From Fodinibius salinus (GTDB lineage: Bacteria; Bacteroidota; Rhodothermia; Balneolales; Balneolaceae): a stretch of 64,000 nucleotides of DNA. Each line of letters opens with the position of its first letter. The stretch's first letter is position 1. The stretch lies in NCBI RefSeq assembly GCF_008124865.1, contig NZ_VNHY01000004.1:62001-126000 (forward strand). The letters run 5' to 3'. Position numbers and translations under genes: made by a program. Below, in pieces: positions 8,809-17,129 of this stretch. The notes under the pieces are model-generated. The model was not told the origin of the DNA. It made no database searches and worked only from the letters and a program-made list of their open reading frames with translations.

Positions 8809-10047
8809 ATGCTGAATTACTACATAAAGTTACAGAAAGAAGTCTTTCATAGTTTTCTGAACCTTCTTTATAACTCTTTGTGCAAGAGCTTAACATGTTT
8901 AAGTCTGATAGCCGCGATAATATTTTTTAGCACTCATACCATAAATGCCCAAGGTAACAGTGAATTCGATGTTGAACTCAGTGGCTATCTAAAAGAGCTT
9001 GGTAAACTTTCAGTTAGTAATAATTTTTCCACCGCACGATACGATAACATTCTGCATCACCGCATCGAAAGTGACTGGACATTATCAGATCATTTTGAAT
9101 TCAGGGCAGATTTGCGAACACGGTTACTCAATGGCTATACGGTCAATAACACTCCGGGATTGGAACAAATCTACGAGCGGGATGACAACTATTTTGATTT
9201 GTCTTGGGTCTGGTTTAGCACCGACCACTCGCTGATGCACTCCAATATCGACCGCCTACACCTTAGTTATATTAACGGTCCATGGGAGGTACATGCCGGC
9301 CGCCAGCGCATCAACTGGGGGCGCACGTTGGTTTGGAATCCCAATGACTTGTTTAACAACTATGCTTTTCTAGATTTTGACTACGAAGAACGTCCCGGCG
9401 TGGATGCCATCAGCGCGCAATACAATTGGAGCTATGCTTCAAACGTAGAAGTTGGCTACCGCATCGCTGACAGCTGGGAGCGATCCGTGCTGGCCGGGAT
9501 GGTCCGTACGAGCTTGGGCAGCTACGACATCCAGTTTACCGGCGGGCACTACCTAGACCAACTGACTATAGGAACGGGATGGGCCGGCTATCTGGGGGAT
9601 ACCGGCTTCAAAGGTGAAATCTCATACTTCCATCCCGAAGAGCAGTTTGTTGAACAAACAGGACATTTTACTGCTACAACAGGATTTGACTATATACTTT
9701 CAAGCGGTATTTATTTACAGAGCGAACTACTTTACAACGGAGGCTATAATTCCCAGGCCAATCCGCTTAATATACTTACACAGCCACCATCTGCTGATAA
9801 TCTCTTTGTCGCAAAATCGGGCTTTTATCTCAGCGGCTCCTACCAAATTCATCCATTGGTGAATAGTAATCTAGGATTTATGAGCAGCTTTGATCGCCCC
9901 ATGTTTATCGTAATTCCACAAATCACAATATCAGCAACCGAAAATCTGGATCTGTTATTCCTCTCTCAGCTGCTGAAAGGGGCGGTATTTAATCAAACCA
10001 TCGAAACTCCCAACCTGTTTTATTTCCGAGTCAAGTGGTCGTATTAA
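8809..10047 (+). CDS. Outer-membrane beta-barrel protein at the end of the exporter operon
   Basis: A 412-residue protein with a long basic N-region, a hydrophobic signal segment around residues 28-45 (LTCLSLIAAIIFFSTHTINAQ) and a mature part rich in alternating aromatic strands, ending in FRVKWSY with a terminal aromatic residue as in barrel proteins. The stretch HAGRQRINWGRTLVWNPNDLF resembles DUF1302 and alginate-export type porins. Position and spacing (2 bp after the ATPase) make it the outer-membrane element of the TetR/LolA-like/FtsX system. The substrate is not evident. Confidence 0.75.
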   Translation: MLNYYIKLQKEVFHSFLNLLYNSLCKSLTCLSLIAAIIFFSTHTINAQGNSEFDVELSGYLKELGKLSVSNNFSTARYDNILHHRIESDWTLSDHFEFRADLRTRLLNGYTVNNTPGLEQIYERDDNYFDLSWVWFSTDHSLMHSNIDRLHLSYINGPWEVHAGRQRINWGRTLVWNPNDLFNNYAFLDFDYEERPGVDAISAQYNWSYASNVEVGYRIADSWERSVLAGMVRTSLGSYDIQFTGGHYLDQLTIGTGWAGYLGDTGFKGEISYFHPEEQFVEQTGHFTATTGFDYILSSGIYLQSELLYNGGYNSQANPLNILTQPPSADNLFVAKSGFYLSGSYQIHPLVNSNLGFMSSFDRPMFIVIPQITISATENLDLLFLSQLLKGAVFNQTIETPNLFYFRVKWSY

Positions 10048-10074
10048 CAGTTACCAGATACTGCTAATCTTTTA

Positions 10075-11661
10075 CTACTTCGGTTCTACAACTTCATAGT
10101 TGAACTCATCGGTAAACGTACGCCCAAACATATCAGTTACACGTATCTCGACGGTATATTCACCAAGCGATAAATCATTGGGCACCCAGGTTTTCCATAA
10201 GTGCGTGGACTTCTCGGGGTTGGCGGGGCGCTTGCCTTTGGGTAAAGTCTTTGAGTTATCCCACTCGTACTGCAATTCAATCGCATGCGGGTCACGCTCC
10301 GATACCTTACTCATCGGTCGCCACTGTTCATGGTCTTGAAGTTTATATTCCACCGTTGTGTATTCACTTCCCAAAAAGTAATTAACATAAAACTGTGGCG
10401 TCGGCCAAGAATTTTGAGCCACAACGTCCGGTCCCCAAATGCTCATCTTGAAATCGGCTGGCTTACCTGCCACCTTGTAATCGATCGTGAATGTATTGCC
10501 ATCAACATTTAACATGGCATAGCCATTGGGTGTGCCATCCGCCATGAGCGCAGGCGGAATACCATCCTCACCGAGAATGCCCGACCACCAGCTGCCGCCC
10601 GAAGCTCCTACGTTATAATGCATATGAGGGGTTATCCGCTGCCAACCTTGTTCGGGACCAAAAAAGTGAATTTGCTGAGTATGGGTGTGGCCGGACAATG
10701 ACAGTGTATGAGAATAATCTTTCAGCAGGCTAAACAATTGCCGCCGGCTATTTTCTTTGAACGATCCAAAAAGCGGTACATGAAAAGCCAGTACCACCAG
10801 CCGATCTTTTGAAACATGCTCAAGATCATTTTTGACAAACAGCAGCTGATCTCTCGTCAAGGTGTAATGCATTCTTGCATCATCCTCGGTGGGATAAATC
10901 ATATCATCAAGGATGATGAAGTGGGCCTTGCCGTGATTGAACGAATAGGTAGCTGGCCCAAACGTTGCCTCAAATGTTTCATCGGCATGTCGGTCTGTTT
11001 CGGCATCCAAATTAATATCATTGTTGCCATATACATTAAACCACGGGATCCCGATCTTGGCAACCGACTTACTATACAGGGGATACAGATCCATATCTCT
11101 ACCGACAAGATCTCCCAGTGTAATGCCAAAATCATAGCTCGTTACATCCTGAAGTTCTGCTACAATATCACGATCAAAATATTCCACTTCTTTTTTTGTA
11201 TACGGCTGTGGATCACCAAAAAGAAGCACGCTGAATTGGTTATCCTTTTCACCTTTCAAAAGCGGAAAGTTCACCGATTCCGGAAGCGGACCTGTTGGCT
11301 CAACTCCATCATAGTTTAACTCAGGCGAACCTTCAGGTTTGTGTAAATAGTAAAATTTTGGATGGTTTTGCTCATCAGTGGGCAATCGGTATCCCGAGGG
11401 CTTGATGACAAAAATATTCCCTTCCATTTTGCCAATATCCAGCGAATAGCGGCCCTCATCATCAGTAAGCACTACCTCCCGTCCATTGGAAACGGATACC
11501 TCAGGAATCCCTTCCTCACTGGGATCCATCCTCCCGTTATTATTCTCGTCCAGAAATACAGTTCCTGTGGCTGTTTCTTGAGCTTGTGCAGGCAGTGTAC
11601 AACAGGTCAGAGTGCTAAAAATAAGAAAGAACAACTGTTTCATATTAATTGATGTCATCAT
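10075..11661 (-). CDS. Exported metallophosphoesterase with calcineurin-like C-terminal domain, variant active site
   Basis: A 528-residue secreted protein. It has a signal peptide to about residue 28. Residues 32-90 form an Ig-like domain with an Asp/Asn-rich calcium-type loop (FLDENNNGRMDPSEEG). A calcineurin-like catalytic domain covers about 143-370, followed by a C-terminal metallophosphatase-C type domain. Motifs: GDPQ at 149-152, GDLVGRD at 183-189, His294 in AFHVPLF, and GHTH at 324-327. The GNHD motif is replaced by GNND (212-215), so the usual catalytic histidine is asparagine. The neighbouring paralogue at 12829-14427 keeps it. Activity may therefore be altered. In-frame downstream ATG codons exist close to the start (MMTSINMKQ), so the exact start is open within 7 codons. 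Confidence 0.88.
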   Translation of the reverse strand: MMTSINMKQLFFLIFSTLTCCTLPAQAQETATGTVFLDENNNGRMDPSEEGIPEVSVSNGREVVLTDDEGRYSLDIGKMEGNIFVIKPSGYRLPTDEQNHPKFYYLHKPEGSPELNYDGVEPTGPLPESVNFPLLKGEKDNQFSVLLFGDPQPYTKKEVEYFDRDIVAELQDVTSYDFGITLGDLVGRDMDLYPLYSKSVAKIGIPWFNVYGNNDINLDAETDRHADETFEATFGPATYSFNHGKAHFIILDDMIYPTEDDARMHYTLTRDQLLFVKNDLEHVSKDRLVVLAFHVPLFGSFKENSRRQLFSLLKDYSHTLSLSGHTHTQQIHFFGPEQGWQRITPHMHYNVGASGGSWWSGILGEDGIPPALMADGTPNGYAMLNVDGNTFTIDYKVAGKPADFKMSIWGPDVVAQNSWPTPQFYVNYFLGSEYTTVEYKLQDHEQWRPMSKVSERDPHAIELQYEWDNSKTLPKGKRPANPEKSTHLWKTWVPNDLSLGEYTVEIRVTDMFGRTFTDEFNYEVVEPK

Positions 11662-11852
11662 TCCAACTCTTACTTTTATCTATAATAACCTAATTACTTT
11701 AGCCATTCTTAACAATATCTATTGCTATATCCTTAACGTTTTTTATTCTCCCCACATACTGTAACACAATTAAATCTAATACTGTATGAATTTAAAAACG
11801 ATATATCCGAACTACCTCTGAATTAAAACTGACGAGAAAAATTGCCAGTACA

Positions 11853-12812
11853 ATGCGTTTACTATTCACACTATTTTATTGCTTTCTTTGTGTTCTTAGT
11901 GTCCATGCCCAATCAGAATGGGAAAAACATCAGAGTCCGGTACAGGCCGATTTGCACAATGTCTTTTTTACTAATAATTCGGTGGGTTGGATCGTAACTC
12001 ACAATACAGGTACCATACTCCATACAAAAGACGGCGGGAAAAACTGGTTTATTCAAGCTCAGAAGGATTCAATGTTTTTTGAGGATATCCATTTTTTGAA
12101 TGAGCAAAAAGGTTGGGTTTCCGGCGAACATGGTCTCCTTTTTAAGACAACCGACGGCGGGAAAAACTGGTCGAGCCATAAAATTTCTAAAGATGATGCA
12201 TGGATTTACGGAATCCATTTTCATGATAAAAATCACGGCATAGCTGTTGGTCTTCGTGAAAAAGGACCAACGACACTATTTTTGGAAACTCAAACAGGTG
12301 GTACTGAATGGAATGATGTCACTCAAAAAGTACCCGCTTCGTTTTATGAACCAATATCATTTATTAATAAGCAAAGAGGATATGTAGCCGGGGGCAAAAA
12401 AATAATTTACACACCCGACAGCGGAAAGACTTGGGAAACTCAATTTTCCGATACTACTTCGAATTCCAAGTGTAGAGAAGCTATCCGTGGATTAACTTTC
12501 GCAAACAATAATATTGGGTGGGCCGTTGGCCACTGTGGACTTGTTCTCAGAACTCTGGATGGGAAACAATGGAAACGACTCGATAAATTTACAACAAACC
12601 GACTGAGAAGTATTGCATTTCTCAGCAAATCGGAGGGATATATTGTCGGAGACAGTAATAATGAGCCGGGTGTACTCTATCACACTCAAGACGGCGGCCA
12701 AACATGGAGCACCGCCTTAAAAGATACTACTGACCTACACCGAGTTGAACTTACGGAAGAGAAAATATGGGTCGTCGGCGATAACGGCACAATTTTGTCG
12801 AAATCCCGATAA
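11853..12812 (+). CDS. YCF48-like / BNR-repeat beta-propeller protein
   Basis: A 319-residue exported protein (signal peptide ending SVHAQS). The mature part is a repeated propeller with the YCF48/BNR signature: GTILHTKDGGKNW, GLLFKTTDGGKNW, KIIYTPDSGKTW, GLVLRTLDGKQW and VLYHTQDGGQTW, each followed by a GWxVG- or GYxVG-type strand. In plants and cyanobacteria YCF48 helps photosystem II assembly. In non-photosynthetic bacteria such proteins are secreted propellers of unknown role. The gene sits alone on the plus strand between two minus-strand paralogous metallophosphoesterases, and its stop lies 16 bp from the end of the second one. Confidence 0.85.
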   Translation: MRLLFTLFYCFLCVLSVHAQSEWEKHQSPVQADLHNVFFTNNSVGWIVTHNTGTILHTKDGGKNWFIQAQKDSMFFEDIHFLNEQKGWVSGEHGLLFKTTDGGKNWSSHKISKDDAWIYGIHFHDKNHGIAVGLREKGPTTLFLETQTGGTEWNDVTQKVPASFYEPISFINKQRGYVAGGKKIIYTPDSGKTWETQFSDTTSNSKCREAIRGLTFANNNIGWAVGHCGLVLRTLDGKQWKRLDKFTTNRLRSIAFLSKSEGYIVGDSNNEPGVLYHTQDGGQTWSTALKDTTDLHRVELTEEKIWVVGDNGTILSKSR

Positions 12813-12828
12813 GATAGACAGGTTCAGC

Positions 12829-14427
12829 TTATCGCTCCGGTTTAACTACCTTGTAGGTATATTCATCGGTAAACGTACGGCCAAACATGTCGGTCACCAG
12901 TATCTCGATGGTATGTTTACCAAGCGATAAATTGTTGGGTACTCCTGTTTTCCAGAGATGTGATGAAGAAACCGGATTCGACGGACGCTTACCTTCAAGT
13001 ACGGTATCGGATCGATCCCACTTCTGTCGCAACGCTGCCACATGCGGATCTTGCTCTTCCACTTTATTCATGGTGCGCCAGTCACTTTGTTCACCCTTCA
13101 CTCGATATTCGACTTCAGTATACTCATTTCCCATAAAAAAATTCACAAAAAGCTGCGCGCCATGCCATGAATTTTGTGGAACAACCTCTGGTCCCCACAA
13201 GCTCATCTGGTAATCAGCGGGCTTATCAGCAACTTTATAATCCAGCGTATAATCATTGCCATTGATATTGAGCATTGCATATCCGTTTGGCGTACCGTCG
13301 CGCATCAACGTATGGGGAATACCACGCTCATCAGCTACGCCCGACCACCAATCTCCGCCGGTAGTACCCACATTGTAATGTACATGAGGATTAACGAGAT
13401 GCCACCTTTCATCCGCATCAAAGAAACGAAATTGCTGTATATGGGTGTGGGCCGAAAGCGATAAGGTGTTTGGATAATCTTCGAGCAGGTCAAACAGTCG
13501 ATCCCGATTCTCAACACGGAACGTCCGTCCCGATTCATCGGGCAAAAAGATGGGAATGTGGAATGCAATAATTACTAAACGATCGTCCGGCACGTGTTTT
13601 AAATTATTTTTAATAAAGGTGAGTTGACGATCAGTAAAACCACCGATATATCCCGACTTCCCATCCTTTCGAGGATAAACGACATCATCCACAATGATAA
13701 AGTGAGCATCACCGTGATTAAACGAATACGTAGCAGGACCAAAGGTAGCCTCGAAAGTCTCATCGGCAAGAGAATCACTTTGTACATCAACATTCATGTC
13801 GTGATTGCCATACACATTGAACCATGGTACTCCAATTTTAGCAACTGATTGAGTATAGGGCTTAAACAGATCTAAGTTGTCACCCACAATATCGCCGAGT
13901 GTGATACCAAAAGCGTAGCCTCTGGCATCCTTCAACTCCGATACAATATCCCGATCGAAATACTCCACTTGCTGACGCGTGTAGGGCTGGGGATCCCCAA
14001 ATAACAACACCCTGAACTCCTCTTTGGTATCAGCTTTTAGCAACGGAAAATTGATTTCATCAGGCAAATTTTCCGTCGGCGAAACGCCATCAAATTCTAG
14101 TTCTGGAGATCCTTCTGGCTTATGCAGATAATAAAACTGTGGACGATTTCGCTCATCAACCGGCAGGCGATACCCTGATGGTTTAATAACAAACACTTTG
14201 GCATCATTTTCGTCAATGGATATGGAATATTCCCCATTCTCATTGGTAAGCACAACCTCTTTGCCGTTGGATACTGGAACTTTAGCCATGCCTTTTTCAC
14301 CAGAATCGAGTATTCCATTACCATTTGAATCGACAAAAACGGTTCCCTTTGCTGTATCTTGCGCCACTCCTTGAGATACCGAAACCAAGCAAAAGAAAAT
14401 AATGAGTGAAATTAATCGGGTATTCAT
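12829..14427 (-). CDS. Exported metallophosphoesterase with calcineurin-like C-terminal domain
   Basis: A 532-residue paralogue of the protein encoded at 10075-11661, with the same order of parts: signal peptide (about 1-22, ending GVAQ), Ig-like domain with a FVDSNGNGILDSGEKG loop, catalytic domain and C-terminal domain ending in TDMFGRTFTDEYTYKVV. Here the catalytic GNHD is intact (207-210), while GHTH is AHTH, which still keeps both histidines. GDPQPYT and GITLGDIVGDN are also present. It is therefore the more canonical of the pair. The substrate is unknown; a periplasmic or surface phosphoester is likely. The two copies share long identical stretches, which points to a local duplication. 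Confidence 0.9.
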   Translation of the reverse strand: MNTRLISLIIFFCLVSVSQGVAQDTAKGTVFVDSNGNGILDSGEKGMAKVPVSNGKEVVLTNENGEYSISIDENDAKVFVIKPSGYRLPVDERNRPQFYYLHKPEGSPELEFDGVSPTENLPDEINFPLLKADTKEEFRVLLFGDPQPYTRQQVEYFDRDIVSELKDARGYAFGITLGDIVGDNLDLFKPYTQSVAKIGVPWFNVYGNHDMNVDVQSDSLADETFEATFGPATYSFNHGDAHFIIVDDVVYPRKDGKSGYIGGFTDRQLTFIKNNLKHVPDDRLVIIAFHIPIFLPDESGRTFRVENRDRLFDLLEDYPNTLSLSAHTHIQQFRFFDADERWHLVNPHVHYNVGTTGGDWWSGVADERGIPHTLMRDGTPNGYAMLNINGNDYTLDYKVADKPADYQMSLWGPEVVPQNSWHGAQLFVNFFMGNEYTEVEYRVKGEQSDWRTMNKVEEQDPHVAALRQKWDRSDTVLEGKRPSNPVSSSHLWKTGVPNNLSLGKHTIEILVTDMFGRTFTDEYTYKVVKPER

Positions 14428-14554
14428 AACAAATCATTAATTAAAATTGGGTTCCAAAACCTACCAAAAATCAAAGATCTTTGTTTAACGTGGAGATTAA
14501 CGAATCATAAACTTACTTTCCCTGCTTCAAACATAATCTAACAACCAACAACTC

Positions 14555-15274
14555 ATGCGCGTAATTCCAGCTATAGATTTACTCAACGGCAAGGTTGTTC
14601 GTCTACACAAAGGAAACTATGATGAAGCCAAAATTTACAATGACGATCCCATTGCCGAAGCCCAAAAGTTTAAAGATGCCGGATTTGATCATATCCACGT
14701 GATTGACCTTAACGGCGCCAAAGAAGGGAAATTTGTGAACCTTGAGTATATCCAGAAAATAATAAATGGGGTTGGGCTATCCGTTCAAACGGGAGGCGGA
14801 ATCCGCAGCTATGAAGATGCCGCCATGCTGCTCGATACAGATTTATCAAACATCATTTGTAGTTCCATGGCTGTAAAAAGCCCGAATGAATGGCTCAACG
14901 TGTTGGATAAATACGGTGATTCTGCCATTCTGGGTATGGATTTAAAAGATGGCCAGGTAGCTTATAGCGGCTGGCTAGAGACACTTGATAAATCACTAAA
15001 TGATTTTTTGCAGCCGATGATTAAGCGTGGTTTATCTACTGTGTTGAGTACAGACATCTCCCGGGACGGTACACTCGAAGGACCTAATATGGAACTTTAC
15101 CGGCAACTTTCTGAACAATTTCCAAACCTCAATTTTATTGCTTCCGGCGGTGTCTCAAATGCTTCTGATCTCGCTACACTAAACAACGATGGTCAATATG
15201 GGGTAGTTGTAGGACGTGCTTACTATGAAGGAAAAATATCTCTGGACGAGATGCTCCAATATCATTCAGGATAG
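14555..15274 (+). CDS. hisA: ProFAR isomerase
   Basis: A TIM-barrel enzyme that isomerises ProFAR to PRFAR in histidine synthesis. At 239 residues it is normal length. The start VIPAIDLLNGKVVRLHKG holds the first catalytic aspartate, QTGGGIRS and ASGGVSN are the two phosphate-binding loops, and the second catalytic aspartate lies in STDISRDGTLEGPN. It is detached from hisH by about 10.6 kb and is read divergently from the metallophosphoesterase on its left, so it must have its own promoter in 14428-14554, although none is obvious. Confidence 0.96.
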   Translation: MRVIPAIDLLNGKVVRLHKGNYDEAKIYNDDPIAEAQKFKDAGFDHIHVIDLNGAKEGKFVNLEYIQKIINGVGLSVQTGGGIRSYEDAAMLLDTDLSNIICSSMAVKSPNEWLNVLDKYGDSAILGMDLKDGQVAYSGWLETLDKSLNDFLQPMIKRGLSTVLSTDISRDGTLEGPNMELYRQLSEQFPNLNFIASGGVSNASDLATLNNDGQYGVVVGRAYYEGKISLDEMLQYHSG

Positions 15275-15280
15275 TAATTC

Positions 15281-15784
15281 TTAACGACCAAAATCGTCCT
15301 GCACGCGCACAATATCATCTTCGTCGGAAGGATTATCTACATCGGTATGCTGCCAAATCTCAGCTAAAATGCCCCAGTTATCTAATCCAATCAACCGGTG
15401 ACGCTCACCCTGCTGGAGCCGTACAAACTCTCCTGTTTCATATTCTTTAACGGGACCTTGCTCATCGGTATCGCTGGTCATGACTCCCACTGGCCCTTCA
15501 AGCACTTTCCAGATTTCGGCCCGGCGGTGGTGATATTGCCACGACAGGCGTTTATCAGGCTGAACCACCAAAATTTTGGGACTTAATTTCCCTGATATTT
15601 TAAGCTCTTCCACATCAATATCACCAAAATAAGTTTTAGCAAACTTAGCAGCTTCACTCTCGTCAATCACGAAAAAACCGCCCCACGGTCGCTCGTAATC
15701 CTGATCGACAATGGTAAACCCATTCTCGGTAATTTGTTTTTTAATCTTTTTGAATAATTTTTTCTTTGATTGATTGGTACTCAT
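15281..15784 (-). CDS. Cupin-fold phosphomannose-isomerase-like protein
   Basis: A 167-residue cytosolic protein resembling small type II phosphomannose isomerase-like cupins. It shows YERPWGGFFVID near residue 25, LSWQYHHRRAEIWKVLEGP with the metal-binding HHRR...E set near 80, and GERHRLIGLDNWG...EIW near 125, the second cupin motif. These proteins isomerise or epimerise sugar phosphates, but this short version lacks the N-terminal nucleotidyltransferase domain of bifunctional enzymes, so the substrate is uncertain. It is convergent with hisA (6-bp gap) and breaks the his gene order. Confidence 0.75.
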   Translation of the reverse strand: MSTNQSKKKLFKKIKKQITENGFTIVDQDYERPWGGFFVIDESEAAKFAKTYFGDIDVEELKISGKLSPKILVVQPDKRLSWQYHHRRAEIWKVLEGPVGVMTSDTDEQGPVKEYETGEFVRLQQGERHRLIGLDNWGILAEIWQHTDVDNPSDEDDIVRVQDDFGR

Positions 15785-15971
15785 TAACCAAATACTTAGA
15801 AGTTATCAGTTCATATTTTCTGGCTGGAATTTACAAATAATCATCCCCAAAAATTACTTATTAATCCCTTTAGCCAACTAGATAAAAGATTCCCTCTTCA
15901 GCAAGATATCCATCGTAAATTGAAGTGGAAACTCTAAGAAAGGAAAGCTGTATCAGGACGTGCTCATAACT

Positions 15972-15985
15972 GTTTAATTTTACTG
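15972..15985 (+). repeat. 14-bp direct repeat, left copy
   Basis: GTTTAATTTTACTG occurs here and again, exactly, at 16277-16290. The two copies flank the small cysteine-rich gene and its terminator. See the right copy and the related finding. Confidence 0.7.
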
Positions 15986-16011
15986 AAAATCACTGATCAG
16001 TATCGTATAAC

Positions 16012-16049
16012 GCACAAAATAAAAAAGGCTGCGAAATAAATCGCAGCCT
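16012..16049 (-). terminator. Intrinsic terminator of the small cysteine-rich gene
   Basis: Nine-bp perfect arms AGGCTGCGA (16026-16034) and TCGCAGCCT (16041-16049) enclose a 6-nt loop. On the minus strand the hairpin is followed by a T-rich tail (TTTTTTATTTT). It lies 27 bp after the stop of the 30-codon gene read from the right, so it terminates that transcript. Confidence 0.9.
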
Positions 16050-16075
16050 CAAAATCGTTTCAAAGTAATTAACTA

Positions 16076-16168
16076 TTAGTGATCACGTTCACAATCGATC
16101 TTTGGTTCTTTCTGACATGGATCAACTGCTGTTGCTCCGCATTGTGGACATTCAGTTGGTTGTGCCAT
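16076..16168 (-). CDS. Small cysteine-rich (CPxCG) protein, 30 residues
   Basis: A 30-codon frame on the minus strand, starting ATG at 16168 and ending TAA at 16076-16078. It encodes an acidic peptide with four cysteines (7, 10, 18, 26) and a C-terminal histidine. The first pair is CPQCG, a classic zinc-knuckle half, with ECPQCGATAVDPC and then DCERDH. Support for a real gene is the cysteine spacing, the strong terminator 27 bp downstream, and an upstream leader with a 15-bp palindrome (16208-16222). No Shine-Dalgarno site is obvious. I do not recognise the family. A very small zinc- or iron-binding protein is the inference. Confidence 0.65.
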   Translation of the reverse strand: MAQPTECPQCGATAVDPCQKEPKIDCERDH

Positions 16169-16207
16169 AGTGTCTTCGGTTTTTGGATTAACCTTCACTT
16201 CTATTCT

Positions 16208-16222
16208 ACCAAAAAATTTGGT
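16208..16222. promoter_or_regulatory. Palindrome upstream of the small cysteine-rich gene
   Basis: ACCAAAAAATTTGGT has 6-bp perfect arms around an AAA centre and lies about 40 bp upstream of the small gene's ATG, in its probable promoter or leader. It could be an operator. AT-richness makes chance possible. Confidence 0.35.
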
Positions 16223-16276
16223 AATATGATTCCCTTTTGCACAAATTTATATTCAATCTAATTTAAATACATTAAA

Positions 16277-16290
16277 GTTTAATTTTACTG
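16277..16290 (+). repeat. 14-bp direct repeat, right copy
   Basis: An exact second copy of GTTTAATTTTACTG, 291 bp after the left copy and ending 4 bp before the hisF start codon. The intervening segment holds just the small cysteine-rich gene, its leader and its terminator. This looks like a duplication made when the segment entered the hisF leader, but no terminal inverted repeats are seen. Confidence 0.7.
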
Positions 16291-16294
16291 CAGC

Positions 16295-17056
16295 ATGCTT
16301 GCAAAACGGATTATCCCCTGCCTCGATATCAAAGACGGACGAACAGTGAAAGGCGTAAATTTTGAAGGACTCCGTGATGCCGGAGACCCCGTAGAGCTGG
16401 CAAAACGTTATTCTGATGAAGGTGCCGACGAGCTGGTGTTTCTCGATATAACGGCCACTAAAGAAAAACGTAAAACGCTGGTCGATCTAGTGAAAAGGAT
16501 TTCAAAAAAAATTAATATTCCCTTTACTGTAGGCGGTGGCATCAACAGTGTTAGCCAAATTGCCGAACTACTGCATGCCGGAGCTGATAAGGTATCGCTA
16601 AATAGCGCAATTGTTCGAAATCCCGATCTTATTAATAAAGCAGCACAACAATTTGGCTCACAATGTATTGTTGCTGCAGTAGATGCCAAGCGAATCGGGA
16701 ATCAGTGGACGGTCTTTATTTCCGGGGGATCTATCAACACCCAAAAAGATGCACTGCAATGGATTAAAGAAGTTCAGCAACGTGGCGCGGGCGAAATACT
16801 GCTTACTAGCATGGATAAAGATGGAACCAAATCCGGTTATGATCTGGAACTTCTTCAAGCAGTAAATGCCTTTGCCCAAGTTCCCGTTATTGCCAGCGGT
16901 GGTGCCGGCACAAAGCAACACTGCATTGAAGCTATTACTGAAGGTAATGCTGATGCTATTCTGGCTGCCAGTATTTTTCACTTCCAAGAGATTGCAATCA
17001 GCGATTTAAAAGGAGAACTTAAGAAAGCTCATATAACAGTAAGAGAAACAACTTAA
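16295..17056 (+). CDS. hisF: Imidazole glycerol phosphate synthase, cyclase subunit
   Basis: A TIM-barrel cyclase that uses ammonia delivered by HisH to turn PRFAR into IGP and AICAR. At 253 residues it is full length. It shows the HisF-specific start [22 protein letters not shown], the second catalytic aspartate in [14 protein letters not shown], and the phosphate loops TVGGGIN and ASGGAG. The start ATG follows the right copy of the 14-bp repeat by 4 bp. hisIE follows after a 73-bp spacer made of inverted and iterated motifs. Confidence 0.97.
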   Translation: MLAKRIIPCLDIKDGRTVKGVNFEGLRDAGDPVELAKRYSDEGADELVFLDITATKEKRKTLVDLVKRISKKINIPFTVGGGINSVSQIAELLHAGADKVSLNSAIVRNPDLINKAAQQFGSQCIVAAVDAKRIGNQWTVFISGGSINTQKDALQWIKEVQQRGAGEILLTSMDKDGTKSGYDLELLQAVNAFAQVPVIASGGAGTKQHCIEAITEGNADAILAASIFHFQEIAISDLKGELKKAHITVRETT

Positions 17057-17123
17057 TATTGCGTATTTGTAGTGCGTAGCATCTCCTAATCACTACTTTT
17101 GCGCAATACGAACTACGCAATAT
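17056..17123. repeat. Inverted, iterated repeat between hisF and hisIE
   Basis: ATATTGCGTA (17056-17065) is repeated in inverse as TACGCAATAT (17114-17123). The interior carries further variants of the same word (gtagtgcgtag, gcgcaatacg, aactacgc). It fills almost the whole spacer between two genes of one pathway. It may form a hairpin or belong to a genome-wide short repeat family. Confidence 0.6.
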
Positions 17124-17129
17124 GCTACT

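Noticed and set aside
10816-11319. A 167-codon open frame on the plus strand
   Set aside because: It lies wholly antisense to the well-supported metallophosphoesterase at 10075-11661 and has no family motifs or signal sequence.
10075-14427. The metallophosphoesterases as the missing histidinol-phosphate phosphatase
   Set aside because: Both have signal peptides and extracytoplasmic Ig-like domains, so they cannot act on a cytosolic intermediate. Their position inside the his locus is not evidence enough.
16079-16261. A 60-codon plus-strand frame over the small cysteine-rich gene
   Set aside because: It is the antisense of the small gene. The minus-strand frame has the better cysteine pattern and the matching terminator.
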